Below are positions 34,549-41,638 of a stretch of 64,000 nt of DNA, one piece after another. Made by a program: the position numbers and the translations under genes. Below the pieces are notes generated by a model. The model saw nothing but the letters and a program-made list of their open reading frames with translations. It was not told the origin of the DNA and ran no database searches. Within the stretch, counting starts at the first letter, position 1; every line of letters begins with the position of its first letter. This DNA comes from Bradyrhizobium sp. LHD-71. Its GTDB lineage: Bacteria > Pseudomonadota > Alphaproteobacteria > Rhizobiales > Xanthobacteraceae. Location: NCBI RefSeq assembly GCF_031157255.1, contig NZ_JAVIFX010000024.1, forward strand, positions 1-64,000, written 5' to 3'.

Positions 34549-35385
34549 ATGATCATCGGCCTCGACCATATCGTTCTGCTGACGCATAACATCAGCGCAG
34601 CGACTGCGTCTTACGAAACGCTGCTTGCACAGCGCCCTGCATGGCGCACGATAGCCGACGGCGTCGAGACCGCGATCTTCACCCTCGCCAACATGTCGCT
34701 CGAGCTCATGGCACCGTCAGGCGACGGCGAAATGGCGAGGCGGGTTCGCGCGCGGCTCGATGAGCGGGGGGAAGACCTCGCGAGCCTCTGTTTCCGCGTC
34801 GAGGACATCGACAGGTTTCAGCGGCGGCTGAAGCGGCTTGGCTTGCTGCCGGAAGACGTCACGCAGTCCCGCAGCACCAATGCCGCCGACGGCGCAGCAC
34901 TGTCGTGGAAGCGGACACGCACCGCCGTGGAGACGACGCACGGAGTCCGGCTGTTTTTTCTCGAACCGTCCGGCGAACGTCCGGTGTCGAAAGCGACGGC
35001 TGGCGCGCCAATCACCGGCCTCGATCATGTGGTGATCGCTACCGACCAGCCCGAACGCGCAGCGGCACTTTACGGCGCAAGGCTGCGTCTCGATATGACG
35101 CTCGATCTGTCGCGGCCGGATTGGGGAGCGCGACTGATGTTTTTCCGCTGCGGCGACCTTGTCGTCGAGATCGTGCATCGCCTGAACGATCCAAGCGGCG
35201 GCAATCCTGACAGGTTGTGGGGACTGAGCTGGCGGGTGACCGACATCGAAGCCGCACAAACACGGCTCATTTCGTCAGGGCTCGACGCGTCCGAAATCCG
35301 GACCGGCCGCCGCCCCGGCACACGTGTCTTCACGGTGCGCACCGGCACACTTGGCGTTCCGACGCTGGTGATCCAGCCGGTGTGA
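34549..35385 (+). CDS. VOC (glyoxalase-like) superfamily protein with two modules
   Basis: A 278-residue protein with two vicinal-oxygen-chelate modules. The first (about 1-140) begins MIIGLDHIVLLTHNISAATA and contains TLANMSLELMAPSGDGE. The second (about 150-278) begins GAPITGLDHVVIATDQPERAAALY and contains LVVEIVHRLNDP and RVFTVRTGTLGVPTLVI. His at each module start and Glu in the last strands match metal-ligand positions. This resembles the DUF/glyoxalase_3-like group; the reaction is unknown. It follows the M20 gene on the same strand and ends just before a 153-bp palindromic repeat. Confidence 0.8.
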   Translation: MIIGLDHIVLLTHNISAATASYETLLAQRPAWRTIADGVETAIFTLANMSLELMAPSGDGEMARRVRARLDERGEDLASLCFRVEDIDRFQRRLKRLGLLPEDVTQSRSTNAADGAALSWKRTRTAVETTHGVRLFFLEPSGERPVSKATAGAPITGLDHVVIATDQPERAAALYGARLRLDMTLDLSRPDWGARLMFFRCGDLVVEIVHRLNDPSGGNPDRLWGLSWRVTDIEAAQTRLISSGLDASEIRTGRRPGTRVFTVRTGTLGVPTLVIQPV

Positions 35386-35391
35386 TCGTCA

Positions 35392-35544
35392 TCGTCATTG
35401 CGAAGCGTAGCCGTTCGAAAGAACGGCGTCGCTTCGCTCGCCTCTGGCGACGAAGCAATCCAGCCTGAGCCGGGCGCGAATGCAGCGTCCTTAGTTGCGC
35501 GCGTTGCGCGCGGCTGGATTGCTTCGCTTCGCTCACAATGACGA
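35392..35544. repeat. MITE-like 153-bp palindromic repeat, copy 1
   Basis: Terminal inverted repeats TCGTCATTG (35392-35400) and CAATGACGA (35536-35544). Inside are a CCGTTC-GAAA-GAACGG hairpin, a CGAAGCAATCCAG / CTGGATTGCTTCG pair (about 35451-35463 and 35513-35525) and a GTTGCGCGCGTTGCGCGC tract. No open frame. It fills the gap between convergent genes ending at 35385 and 35561. A second copy lies at 41481-41634. Confidence 0.85.
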
Positions 35545-35560
35545 TTTATGCCGCGGCTCG

Positions 35561-36958
35561 CTAATGCCGGTCCATCTCCATCAGATCGACCACGACGCGC
35601 TCAAGCTGACGGACCGTGCCGCAGGGACGCGAGAAGGTGCAATAGGGCTGGTAGCGCGGCATTTCCGAATCGCCGGTGCCCCAGGCGAAGCGCGGCTCCG
35701 GATTGAGCCAGATGACGCGGCGCGCACGCTCGGAGATGCGCCTCAAGATATCCGTGCGCGGGTCGAGATTATTGGTGCGGCCATCGCCGAGGATGATCAC
35801 CGTCGTGCGGTTGGTCACGCCGCTCATGAAATTGTCTTCGAAATCCGCGAACGACTTGCCGTAGTCGGATGAGCCGTAGCCGACCGTCTTCATGACCTCC
35901 TGCATCGCCTTGTCGATCGCATTGCCGTCGAGAATTTCGCTGACGTCGACCAGCCGGCCAGAGAACGCGTAGGTGTGAATGTCCGAAATCGCTTCGTTCA
36001 GGCTGTAGAGGAACAGCAGCAAAAACTCGGCGACGCGCGCCACCGAGCCGGAGACGTCGCACAGCGCCACGATCTTCGGCTTGTCGACCCGCTTCTGCTT
36101 CCACACCGTAATGAACGGGATGCCGCCCCAGCTCGCGTTGCGGCGGATGGTTTTGCGGGTGTCGAGCCGGCCGCGATTCTTCTTGCGGCGCGGCTTGTTG
36201 TATTTGTCGCGCAGCCGCCGCGCCATCTCTCCAACCAGCTTGCGCGTGCGCTCGATGTCCTGGCGTTCGAGCCGGTTCAGCGGCACATTGCGAAGGATGT
36301 CGTTGCGCAGCGCCTCGGTGCCCTCGCGCGTGTAGAGCGTGATCGCGTCGTTGACCATCTCACGTACGGCTTCACGCAGCCCGTCGCGTGCGTTCATCAG
36401 CCGCTGCGGCTGGTTGCCCGCTGCCTGTTGTGCTGCAATGTCGTCCTCGAGCTGGGCCATGCCCATCATTTCGAGGATGCGGCTGGAGTAGAGGCCGCGC
36501 TGGGTGAAGAAGCGGATTTCCGACAGGTTTGCCGCGTCCGCTGCCGCGGTCATCGCTGCCTGGACGGCGCCGCGATCGCCCGACATCAGCATCCGCGCTA
36601 GTTCGCCGTATTGCTCGCTGCCGCCCTCGCTCTCATTCCCGCCCGGCTCTTCAGCGGACTGGTCGGCGGCCTCCGCGTCCTCCTGCGCCTCTTCGAGATT
36701 GCGCGGCTCCGGGCTCTTGAAGAAGATGTCGAAGCATTCGGCGAGCGCGTCCTTCTCCTCCTGCGTCTTGGCGATGGTCAATAGCAGCGCGTCGCGCAAG
36801 CGCGCCTTGTCGGCGTAGCCGACAGCGGCCACCGCGCTCATCGCATCCATGCTTTCGGGTGGAGAGATGCGGCAGCCTACGCCGCGCGCGGCGCGGAAGA
36901 ACCGTAGCAGCAGGTCGTCAGGTTCCCGCGTCGTGGCGCTAGCCGGGGACGAAAGCAC
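35561..36958 (-). CDS. VWA domain protein, CoxE-like
   Basis: A 465-residue protein. The N-terminal half is helical with an acidic stretch (EEAQEDAEAADQSAEE, about 92-107). A basic segment (KYNKPRRKKNRGR, about 250-262) precedes the von Willebrand A domain, whose metal site motif is DVSGSV (Asp301, Ser303, Ser305), followed by the AFSGRLVDVSEIL and ILGDGRTNN motifs. It is paired with a MoxR ATPase gene, overlapping it by 20 bp, which is the usual arrangement of CoxD/CoxE-type chaperones for metalloenzyme maturation. No CO dehydrogenase genes are nearby, so the client is unknown. Confidence 0.88.
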   Translation of the reverse strand: MLSSPASATTREPDDLLLRFFRAARGVGCRISPPESMDAMSAVAAVGYADKARLRDALLLTIAKTQEEKDALAECFDIFFKSPEPRNLEEAQEDAEAADQSAEEPGGNESEGGSEQYGELARMLMSGDRGAVQAAMTAAADAANLSEIRFFTQRGLYSSRILEMMGMAQLEDDIAAQQAAGNQPQRLMNARDGLREAVREMVNDAITLYTREGTEALRNDILRNVPLNRLERQDIERTRKLVGEMARRLRDKYNKPRRKKNRGRLDTRKTIRRNASWGGIPFITVWKQKRVDKPKIVALCDVSGSVARVAEFLLLFLYSLNEAISDIHTYAFSGRLVDVSEILDGNAIDKAMQEVMKTVGYGSSDYGKSFADFEDNFMSGVTNRTTVIILGDGRTNNLDPRTDILRRISERARRVIWLNPEPRFAWGTGDSEMPRYQPYCTFSRPCGTVRQLERVVVDLMEMDRH

Positions 36959-37889
36959 GTTCGGCCTTGTCGATCAGTTCGGCGACCTGCGGGGTCACCG
37001 TTTCCATGTCGACCTCGTATTTGAGCAGCACGTTCAGCGTGTCGCGCACGACCTCGGAGCTGAGCGACGACGTGTGCAGCAGCAACAGCACCCGTGCCCA
37101 GTCGATCGTCTCGCTCACCGATGGCAATTTCTTGAGATCGAGCGTGCGCACCTCATGCACGAAGCTGACGATCTTCTTCCGCAACTCGCTGGCGACTCCC
37201 GGCACCCGCGTCTCGATAATCCGCGCCTCGAGCCGAGGCTCGGGAAAGCCGATGTGCAAGTGGATGCAGCGGCGCTTCAGCGCGTCGCCAAGATCGCGGT
37301 TGGCGTTCGATGTCAGGATGACGATCGGTTTCGTCACCGCGGCGATCCGGCCGATCTCGGGGATGGTGATCTGGTAGTCCGACAGGATCTCCAGCAGAAA
37401 CGCCTCGAATTCGGCATCTGCCTTGTCGATCTCGTCGATCAGCAGGACGCAGCCATCCTTCTGTTCCAGTGCCTGCAATAACGGGCGCGGCTCGACGAAC
37501 TGCTTGGAGAAGAAGATGTCGCCGAAATCATGCAACCGGGCGAGCGCAGCCGGCAAGGTCTCGGTCTGGCCGATGACTTCGCCGAGCTTGTCCTTCAGAA
37601 TCTGCGTGTAGAGCAGCTGCTTGGCGTATTTCCACTCGTAGAGCGCCTTGGCCTCGTCGAGGCCCTCGTAGCACTGCATGCGGATCAGTTCGATGTTCTG
37701 CCAGGCCGCGATCGATTTTGCGAGCTCGGTCTTGCCGACGCCTGCCGGCCCCTCGACCAAAATCGGCTTGTCGAGCCGCTGCGCGAGAAATACCGCGGTC
37801 GAAATCTGACGGCTGGCGATGTATCCGGCCTCTGCAAGCCCGCGATCAACGGCTTCGATCGCGGTGGCCGGATCAAGAAGACTGTCCAT
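36939..37889 (-). CDS. MoxR family AAA+ ATPase (CoxD-like)
   Basis: A 316-residue AAA+ protein starting MDSLLDPATAIEAVDRGLAE. Walker A is GPAGVGKT (47-54), Walker B is CVLLIDEIDKAD, sensor 1 is VILTSNANRDL and the arginine finger region is ALKRRCIHLHIGFPEP. MoxR ATPases act with VWA partners to insert cofactors into or remodel protein complexes. The downstream VWA gene overlaps its end by 20 bp, indicating translational coupling. It is divergent from the MaoC genes across 223 bp with no clear operator. Confidence 0.9.
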   Translation of the reverse strand: MDSLLDPATAIEAVDRGLAEAGYIASRQISTAVFLAQRLDKPILVEGPAGVGKTELAKSIAAWQNIELIRMQCYEGLDEAKALYEWKYAKQLLYTQILKDKLGEVIGQTETLPAALARLHDFGDIFFSKQFVEPRPLLQALEQKDGCVLLIDEIDKADAEFEAFLLEILSDYQITIPEIGRIAAVTKPIVILTSNANRDLGDALKRRCIHLHIGFPEPRLEARIIETRVPGVASELRKKIVSFVHEVRTLDLKKLPSVSETIDWARVLLLLHTSSLSSEVVRDTLNVLLKYEVDMETVTPQVAELIDKAERAFVPG

Positions 37890-38112
37890 TCAATGCCTCG
37901 ACGTAGTCCGCCCCAAAGGAAGCGGCACTGGCCGCCTTTACAACGATGGATAGAAGAATTTTCCCGGTCGCGATAGGCCGGAGGACGCCGCCTGCCACCG
38001 AAGCCGTATGCATTTTGACACAAAGCCCATGCGCGGAGCGACGACCCGGAATCGACAGGCGCTCGGCGATGACTTAACGTTTTCTTCATTCGGTTCGTTA
38101 GGGAGAAAACAC

Positions 38113-38595
38113 GTGCCAAAAATAGCCTTTCCGGTCGAAGCGACGCACATCATGATGTTTGCGCGCGCCATCGGCGATACCAATCCGGTCTATCACGACG
38201 CAGAAGCCGCAAAGAAGACCGAAGCCAAGGGCGTCATCGCGCCACCGACCTTCGTTCAGGCTGTGGCGCAGTTCGATCCGGATTATCACCTGCGACCGAA
38301 GCCGGGGCAGCAGTGGTTCGGCTCGGGCAAGACGCCGACCGGCGTCGAGGGCAAGCCTGCCTCGAGCGGCGGCCTGCACGCCGAGCAGGAATACACTTAT
38401 CACCGGCCACTTCGCGCCGGTGAGGTGCTCACCTCAGAGGTGAAGCAGGGCAAGACCTGGGAGAAGGAAAGCAAGCGCGCAGGCAAGCTCATCTTCCGCG
38501 AGCGTATCACCGAACATCGCGACGCAACCGGCGAGCTCGTCGTCACTGCGCGCAGCGTCGGCGTCACCACCGAGCGTCCCGTGGACGCATCGTAA
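38113..38595 (+). CDS. MaoC family hot-dog dehydratase, FAS1-like N-terminal type
   Basis: A 160-residue hot-dog protein. The core reads AFPVEATHIMMFARAIGDTN, PVYHDAEAAKKTEAKGVIAP and PTFVQAVAQFDPDYHL, then GLHAEQEYTYHRPLRAGEVL and VVTARSVGVTTE. This type pairs with a second MaoC subunit, encoded 11 bp downstream, to hydrate (R)-specific enoyl-CoA or -ACP. The GTG at 38113 has GGGAGA upstream and is preferred; an in-frame ATG at 38008 would add 35 residues, of which the last few could belong to the fold, so the start is uncertain. Confidence 0.78.
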   Translation: MPKIAFPVEATHIMMFARAIGDTNPVYHDAEAAKKTEAKGVIAPPTFVQAVAQFDPDYHLRPKPGQQWFGSGKTPTGVEGKPASSGGLHAEQEYTYHRPLRAGEVLTSEVKQGKTWEKESKRAGKLIFRERITEHRDATGELVVTARSVGVTTERPVDAS

Positions 38596-38606
38596 GGAGA
38601 AACACA

Positions 38607-39029
38607 ATGGCTTTGAAAGCATCGCAACTGAAGGTGGGCGACACCCATTCCGAACGGGTCGTCGAGAACCTCTCGCGCACGCAGATCGTGCAGTACGCAG
38701 GCGCCTCGGGCGACTACAATCCGCTTCACTCGGACGAAGTCTACACCACGCAGGCCGCCGGCTACAAAAGCGTGTTCGCGCACGGCATGCTGTCGATGGG
38801 TTTGACTGGCAAGATGCTGACAAACTGGGTCGGCGATGCGCGGCTGAAGAAATTCGGCGTGCGCTTCACCAATCAGGTGTGGCCGGGCGATACCCTGGAC
38901 GCCAAGGCGACGGTTGCCGCGATCCGCGAGGAGAACGGCGAGCATCTGGTGGATCTGACGATTACCACAACCAACCAGGATGGCAAGGAAGTGGTCTCCG
39001 GCACCGCAATCGCTCGGGTAGATCCTTAA
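38607..39029 (+). CDS. MaoC family (R)-specific enoyl-CoA hydratase subunit
   Basis: A 140-residue hot-dog protein starting MALKASQLKVGDTHSERVVEN. Seen: the hydratase 2 motif YAGASGDYNPLHSDE with catalytic Asp and His, followed by VFAHGMLSMGLTGKML and VRFTNQVWPGDTLDAKATV. The first subunit-type gene lies 11 bp upstream; the two probably make a heterodimer like HtdX/HtdY or HadAB-type enzymes. A good AAGGAGA ribosome site precedes the ATG. A terminator follows. Confidence 0.88.
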   Translation: MALKASQLKVGDTHSERVVENLSRTQIVQYAGASGDYNPLHSDEVYTTQAAGYKSVFAHGMLSMGLTGKMLTNWVGDARLKKFGVRFTNQVWPGDTLDAKATVAAIREENGEHLVDLTITTTNQDGKEVVSGTAIARVDP

Positions 39030-39055
39030 AGTCAATCGTTCATATACGAACTCGG

Positions 39056-39081
39056 CGCCCGCGCATGTCGCGGGCGTTTTC
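39056..39081 (+). terminator. rho-independent terminator after the MaoC pair
   Basis: An 8-bp GC stem CGCCCGCG (39056-39063) / CGCGGGCG (39069-39076) with a CATGT loop is followed by TTTTC. It lies 26 bp after the stop of the second MaoC gene. Confidence 0.85.
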
Positions 39082-39212
39082 TTTCGATCGACCCTGCGAA
39101 AGCAGAGATACATGCCATTCCGGCTCGCACTTCGACGGGCCGACACATTTATCGTTCGGCTGAAACTGCTAATATCCCTGCTTGAGTTTCAAGCCTGCAA
39201 GAGAGTTCCACG

Positions 39213-39455
39213 ATGTCCGACACGCCTCCCGATCGTCTGTCCACCGACCCGTCGAGCCCGTACTACGATGCCGACGTGCTGGCGCGGGATGTCGGCGTCC
39301 GCTTCAAGGGCGTCGAGCGCAACAATGTCGAGGAGTACTGCGTGAGCGAGGGCTGGGTGCGGATGACTGCGGGCAACGCCAAAGACCGTCACGGCAATCC
39401 GATAACGATCAAGGTCTCAGGTCCCGTGGAGCCGTATTTTCGCAGCAAGGAGTGA
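39213..39455 (+). CDS. DUF3297 family protein
   Basis: An 80-residue protein beginning MSDTPPDRLSTDPSSPYYDA, with VLARDVGVRFKGVERNNVEEY and CVSEGWVRMTAGNAKDRHGN, the full-length DUF3297 pattern. The family is small, soluble and of unknown function, frequent in Proteobacteria. The start is the only ATG giving the conserved N-terminus. Its last codons contain AAGGAG, which serves as the ribosome site of the next gene; the two genes are therefore coupled. Confidence 0.85.
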   Translation: MSDTPPDRLSTDPSSPYYDADVLARDVGVRFKGVERNNVEEYCVSEGWVRMTAGNAKDRHGNPITIKVSGPVEPYFRSKE

Positions 39456-39462
39456 TCGCCTG
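39447..39462 (+). promoter_or_regulatory. Shine-Dalgarno with a CTG start codon for the TenA family gene
   Basis: AAGGAG (39447-39452) overlaps the DUF3297 stop and is followed after 7 nt by CTG (39460-39462). No ATG, GTG or TTG is in frame between that site and the first conserved TenA residues; the next in-frame candidate is GTG at 39541. Confidence 0.6.
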
Positions 39463-40137
39463 AATACGCGCGAGGATATCTTCGATAGACTTAAGCGCGA
39501 ATGCAAAGCCGACTGGTCCGCCTATGTCGATCATGCGTTCGTGCTCAAGCTTGGTCGCGCGACGTTGCCGGAGGCAGCGTTTCGCACCTATCTGGTGCAA
39601 GACTACCTGTTCCTGATCCAGTTCGCGCGCGCCTATGCGCTTGCGCTCTACAAGAGCCGCACACTTAGCGACATGCGCGCCGCGCACGCGGGCGTCGCCG
39701 CGATCCTGGACGTGGAGATGGACCTGCACGTGCGGCTGTGCAGCCGCTGGGGCCTGACGCCCGACCGGATTGAGGCCGCGCCCGAACTTCAAGCGACAGT
39801 CGCCTACACTCGCTTCGTGCTCGATTGCGGCATGTCGGGCGACCTGCTCGATCTGCATGTCGCGCTGGCGCCTTGCGTGATCGGCTATGCCGAGATTGCG
39901 ACGCGACTGATCGCCGAGATCCAGACCCCGCTAACCAACCATCCCTATCGGGAGTGGATCGGCGAATATGCGGGTGATGCGTATCAGGCGGTGGCGCAGA
40001 ACGCACGGGAGCAGCTCGAGCGGCTCGCGGCAAGGTCGATGACTGCCGAACGCTTTCCCGAGCTGTGCGGCATCTTCGCCAAGGCTTCACGGCTCGAAGC
40101 GGATTTCTGGCAAATGGCCCTGGATCATCCGGCCTGA
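39460..40137 (+). CDS. tenA: TenA family protein (thiaminase II-like)
   Basis: A 225-residue all-helical TenA protein. Reading from CTG at 39460 gives DIFDRLKRECKADWSAYVDH, then FVLKLGRATLPEAAF, matching the TenA N-terminus. The active-site set is present: Asp48 in LVQDYLFL, Cys139 in APCVIGYAEIA and Glu213 in RLEADFW. Thiaminase II hydrolyses aminopyrimidine-type thiamin breakdown products for salvage. The GTG at 39541 would remove 27 residues including part of the first helix, so the unusual CTG is preferred. The gene is coupled to DUF3297 and no other thiamin genes are adjacent. Confidence 0.82.
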   Translation: MNTREDIFDRLKRECKADWSAYVDHAFVLKLGRATLPEAAFRTYLVQDYLFLIQFARAYALALYKSRTLSDMRAAHAGVAAILDVEMDLHVRLCSRWGLTPDRIEAAPELQATVAYTRFVLDCGMSGDLLDLHVALAPCVIGYAEIATRLIAEIQTPLTNHPYREWIGEYAGDAYQAVAQNAREQLERLAARSMTAERFPELCGIFAKASRLEADFWQMALDHPA

Positions 40138-40239
40138 GACCGGATCGCAATCGGCCAGCGCGGTCCGGTATTGCAACGGGTCGTGGTTAACCCTGGTGCC
40201 TTCATCAATCTTGACGACATCAAGGCCGCCTGATGCAAT

Positions 40240-40255
40240 GGCCCCAGAGGGGGCC
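40240..40255 (+). promoter_or_regulatory. hairpin that buries the ribosome binding site of the 40261 gene
   Basis: GGCCCC (40240-40245) and GGGGCC (40250-40255) form a perfect 6-bp GC stem with an AGAG loop. The only ribosome-site-like sequence before the ATG at 40261, GAGGGGG, is split between the loop and the 3' arm, so folding should limit translation. Confidence 0.45.
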
Positions 40256-40260
40256 GGCCG

Positions 40261-40680
40261 ATGAAGTTCTGGTTCACCAAGAAATCGCCGCAAGACGCCT
40301 TTGACGTGAAGGCGCCCTATGACGCTACCGTCGAACAGACCCTGCGCGTGGCCCAGGAAGTCAACGCGGCCCCGGTCGAAGCCGAACGTGAGTTGTTCGA
40401 TTTCGCGGAGGCTTTTCGCCCCAAGGCTGCCCCGGCGCCAATGCCGGCGCCGACTGCACCGCCGCCGCAGCGACCATCTGCCACACCCCCGCCCACCACG
40501 GGCCGCTCCCGCCCGACCGTCTCGCGTGCCGCGCGCGAAGAGATGGAGCGCCGCATCGCCAACTACCGCGCCTTCCAGATCAAGTTGAACGAGGAACGCG
40601 AGGCACGCATCCGCCGCACCATGGACGACGTGCGCGCACGGCTGAAACAGTCGTCGGTGCAGAATTCCTCACTCCACTAG
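40261..40680 (+). CDS. hypothetical protein with proline-rich linker and C-terminal helix
   Basis: A 139-residue cytoplasmic protein starting MKFWFTKKSPQDAFDVK. Residues 1-55 look like a short helical domain, about 56-85 are a Pro/Ala linker (APAPMPAPTAPPPQR) and 90-130 form a charged coiled-coil-like helix (EEMERRIANYRAFQIKLNEE). No family is recognised and no signal is seen. The start lies just after a GC hairpin covering its ribosome site. It is on the same strand as, and 48 bp before, the RidA-like gene. Confidence 0.6.
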   Translation: MKFWFTKKSPQDAFDVKAPYDATVEQTLRVAQEVNAAPVEAERELFDFAEAFRPKAAPAPMPAPTAPPPQRPSATPPPTTGRSRPTVSRAAREEMERRIANYRAFQIKLNEEREARIRRTMDDVRARLKQSSVQNSSLH

Positions 40681-40728
40681 CGAACTCGATTCCACCAACT
40701 CACTCACACAGACCGCGGGGTACCGACG

Positions 40729-41478
40729 ATGGCCGAGATCATCGATTTCAAGGCTGGCGATTTCTCATTTCTTGTTGCGCCAGGCGGGCCGTTCTCCGGC
40801 GGCGTGCGCGCCAACAAGGGATTCGCGCTGCACCGGGCACGGTTCGACAAACCTGTGCCGATGATGGATGGCTTCAAGCGCATCAAGCAGCATCTCGAGA
40901 AGCTCGGGCGCCCGGTGACGGCCCTCGCCGCCTGTGAACTGCGTTCGCCGAAGCCGATGACGGTGCAGGAATTCCAGGCCTTCAACCGCGACTACCTGAC
41001 CACGCTGCACGCATGGGGTTGCCGCGACGGCGAGATCAACGCACCGGCGCGCAGCAACATCGCACCGATCACCGAGGCTCCTGCCGACTCGAGCTTCTTC
41101 GCCTTCACTTACACGGTGCCTGACGCAAATGCCGCAGGCGACTTCCTGATCTCGGGCCTGCCGGAGATCAAGGTCGGGGCTGCGGCCGGCGAGCGAACGT
41201 TCGGCGGTCGTGACGTCTCGCTGAAAGGCCTCGCCGCGAAGGCGCGCTTTGTCATGGAAGGTCTTCGTACGCGGGTCGACGCGCTCGGCTGCGACTGGAA
41301 CGGCATCACGGCGTCACAGGTCTACACCGTGCACGACTTCCGCCCCGTGCTGGAAGATCTGTTCGCCGAACTGCGCATCAGCCAGATCGGCGTCGCCTGG
41401 TATCCGGCCTGGCCGCCGGTCAACGACATGGATTTCGAAGTCGACGTCCGGCGCGTGCGGACGGAGATCGTGATCTAA
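40729..41478 (+). CDS. tandem RidA/YjgF-like protein
   Basis: A 249-residue protein that reads as two RidA-like halves. The first has FKRIKQHLEKLGRPVTALAA, MTVQEFQAFNRDYLTTL and ending PARSNIAPI. The second has MEGLRTRVDALGCDWNGIT followed by ASQVYTVHDF and a C-terminal strand VDVRRVRTEIVI. RidA proteins are imine/enamine deaminases; a double-length form is known for aminomuconate deaminase-type proteins (CnbZ group), which is the closest idea here but from memory only. The halves lack a clear PARxxxxV arginine in the second copy. It ends 3 bp before a MITE-like repeat. Confidence 0.6.
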   Translation: MAEIIDFKAGDFSFLVAPGGPFSGGVRANKGFALHRARFDKPVPMMDGFKRIKQHLEKLGRPVTALAACELRSPKPMTVQEFQAFNRDYLTTLHAWGCRDGEINAPARSNIAPITEAPADSSFFAFTYTVPDANAAGDFLISGLPEIKVGAAAGERTFGGRDVSLKGLAAKARFVMEGLRTRVDALGCDWNGITASQVYTVHDFRPVLEDLFAELRISQIGVAWYPAWPPVNDMDFEVDVRRVRTEIVI

Positions 41479-41480
41479 GC

Positions 41481-41634
41481 GCCGTCATTGCGAGGCGCAG
41501 CTCTTCGAGGAACGGCGTCGCTTCGCTCGCCTATAGCGACGACGCAATCCGGTCTGGACTACACACGGACGCTGCTTCTTTTGTTGCGCGCTTCGCGCGC
41601 GGGTGGATTGCTTCGCTTCGCTCGCAATGACGGC
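41481..41634. repeat. MITE-like 154-bp palindromic repeat, copy 2
   Basis: Perfect 14-bp terminal inverted repeats GCCGTCATTGCGAG (41481-41494) / CTCGCAATGACGGC (41621-41634), with the interior order of copy 1: a TTCGAGGAA-type hairpin with GGCGTCGCTTCGCTCGCC, a GACGCAATCC segment, a TTGCGCGCTTCGCGCGC tract and GGATTGCTTCGCTTCG. It exactly fills the gap between convergent genes with stops at 41478 and 41639. Confidence 0.88.
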
Positions 41635-41638
41635 AGCG

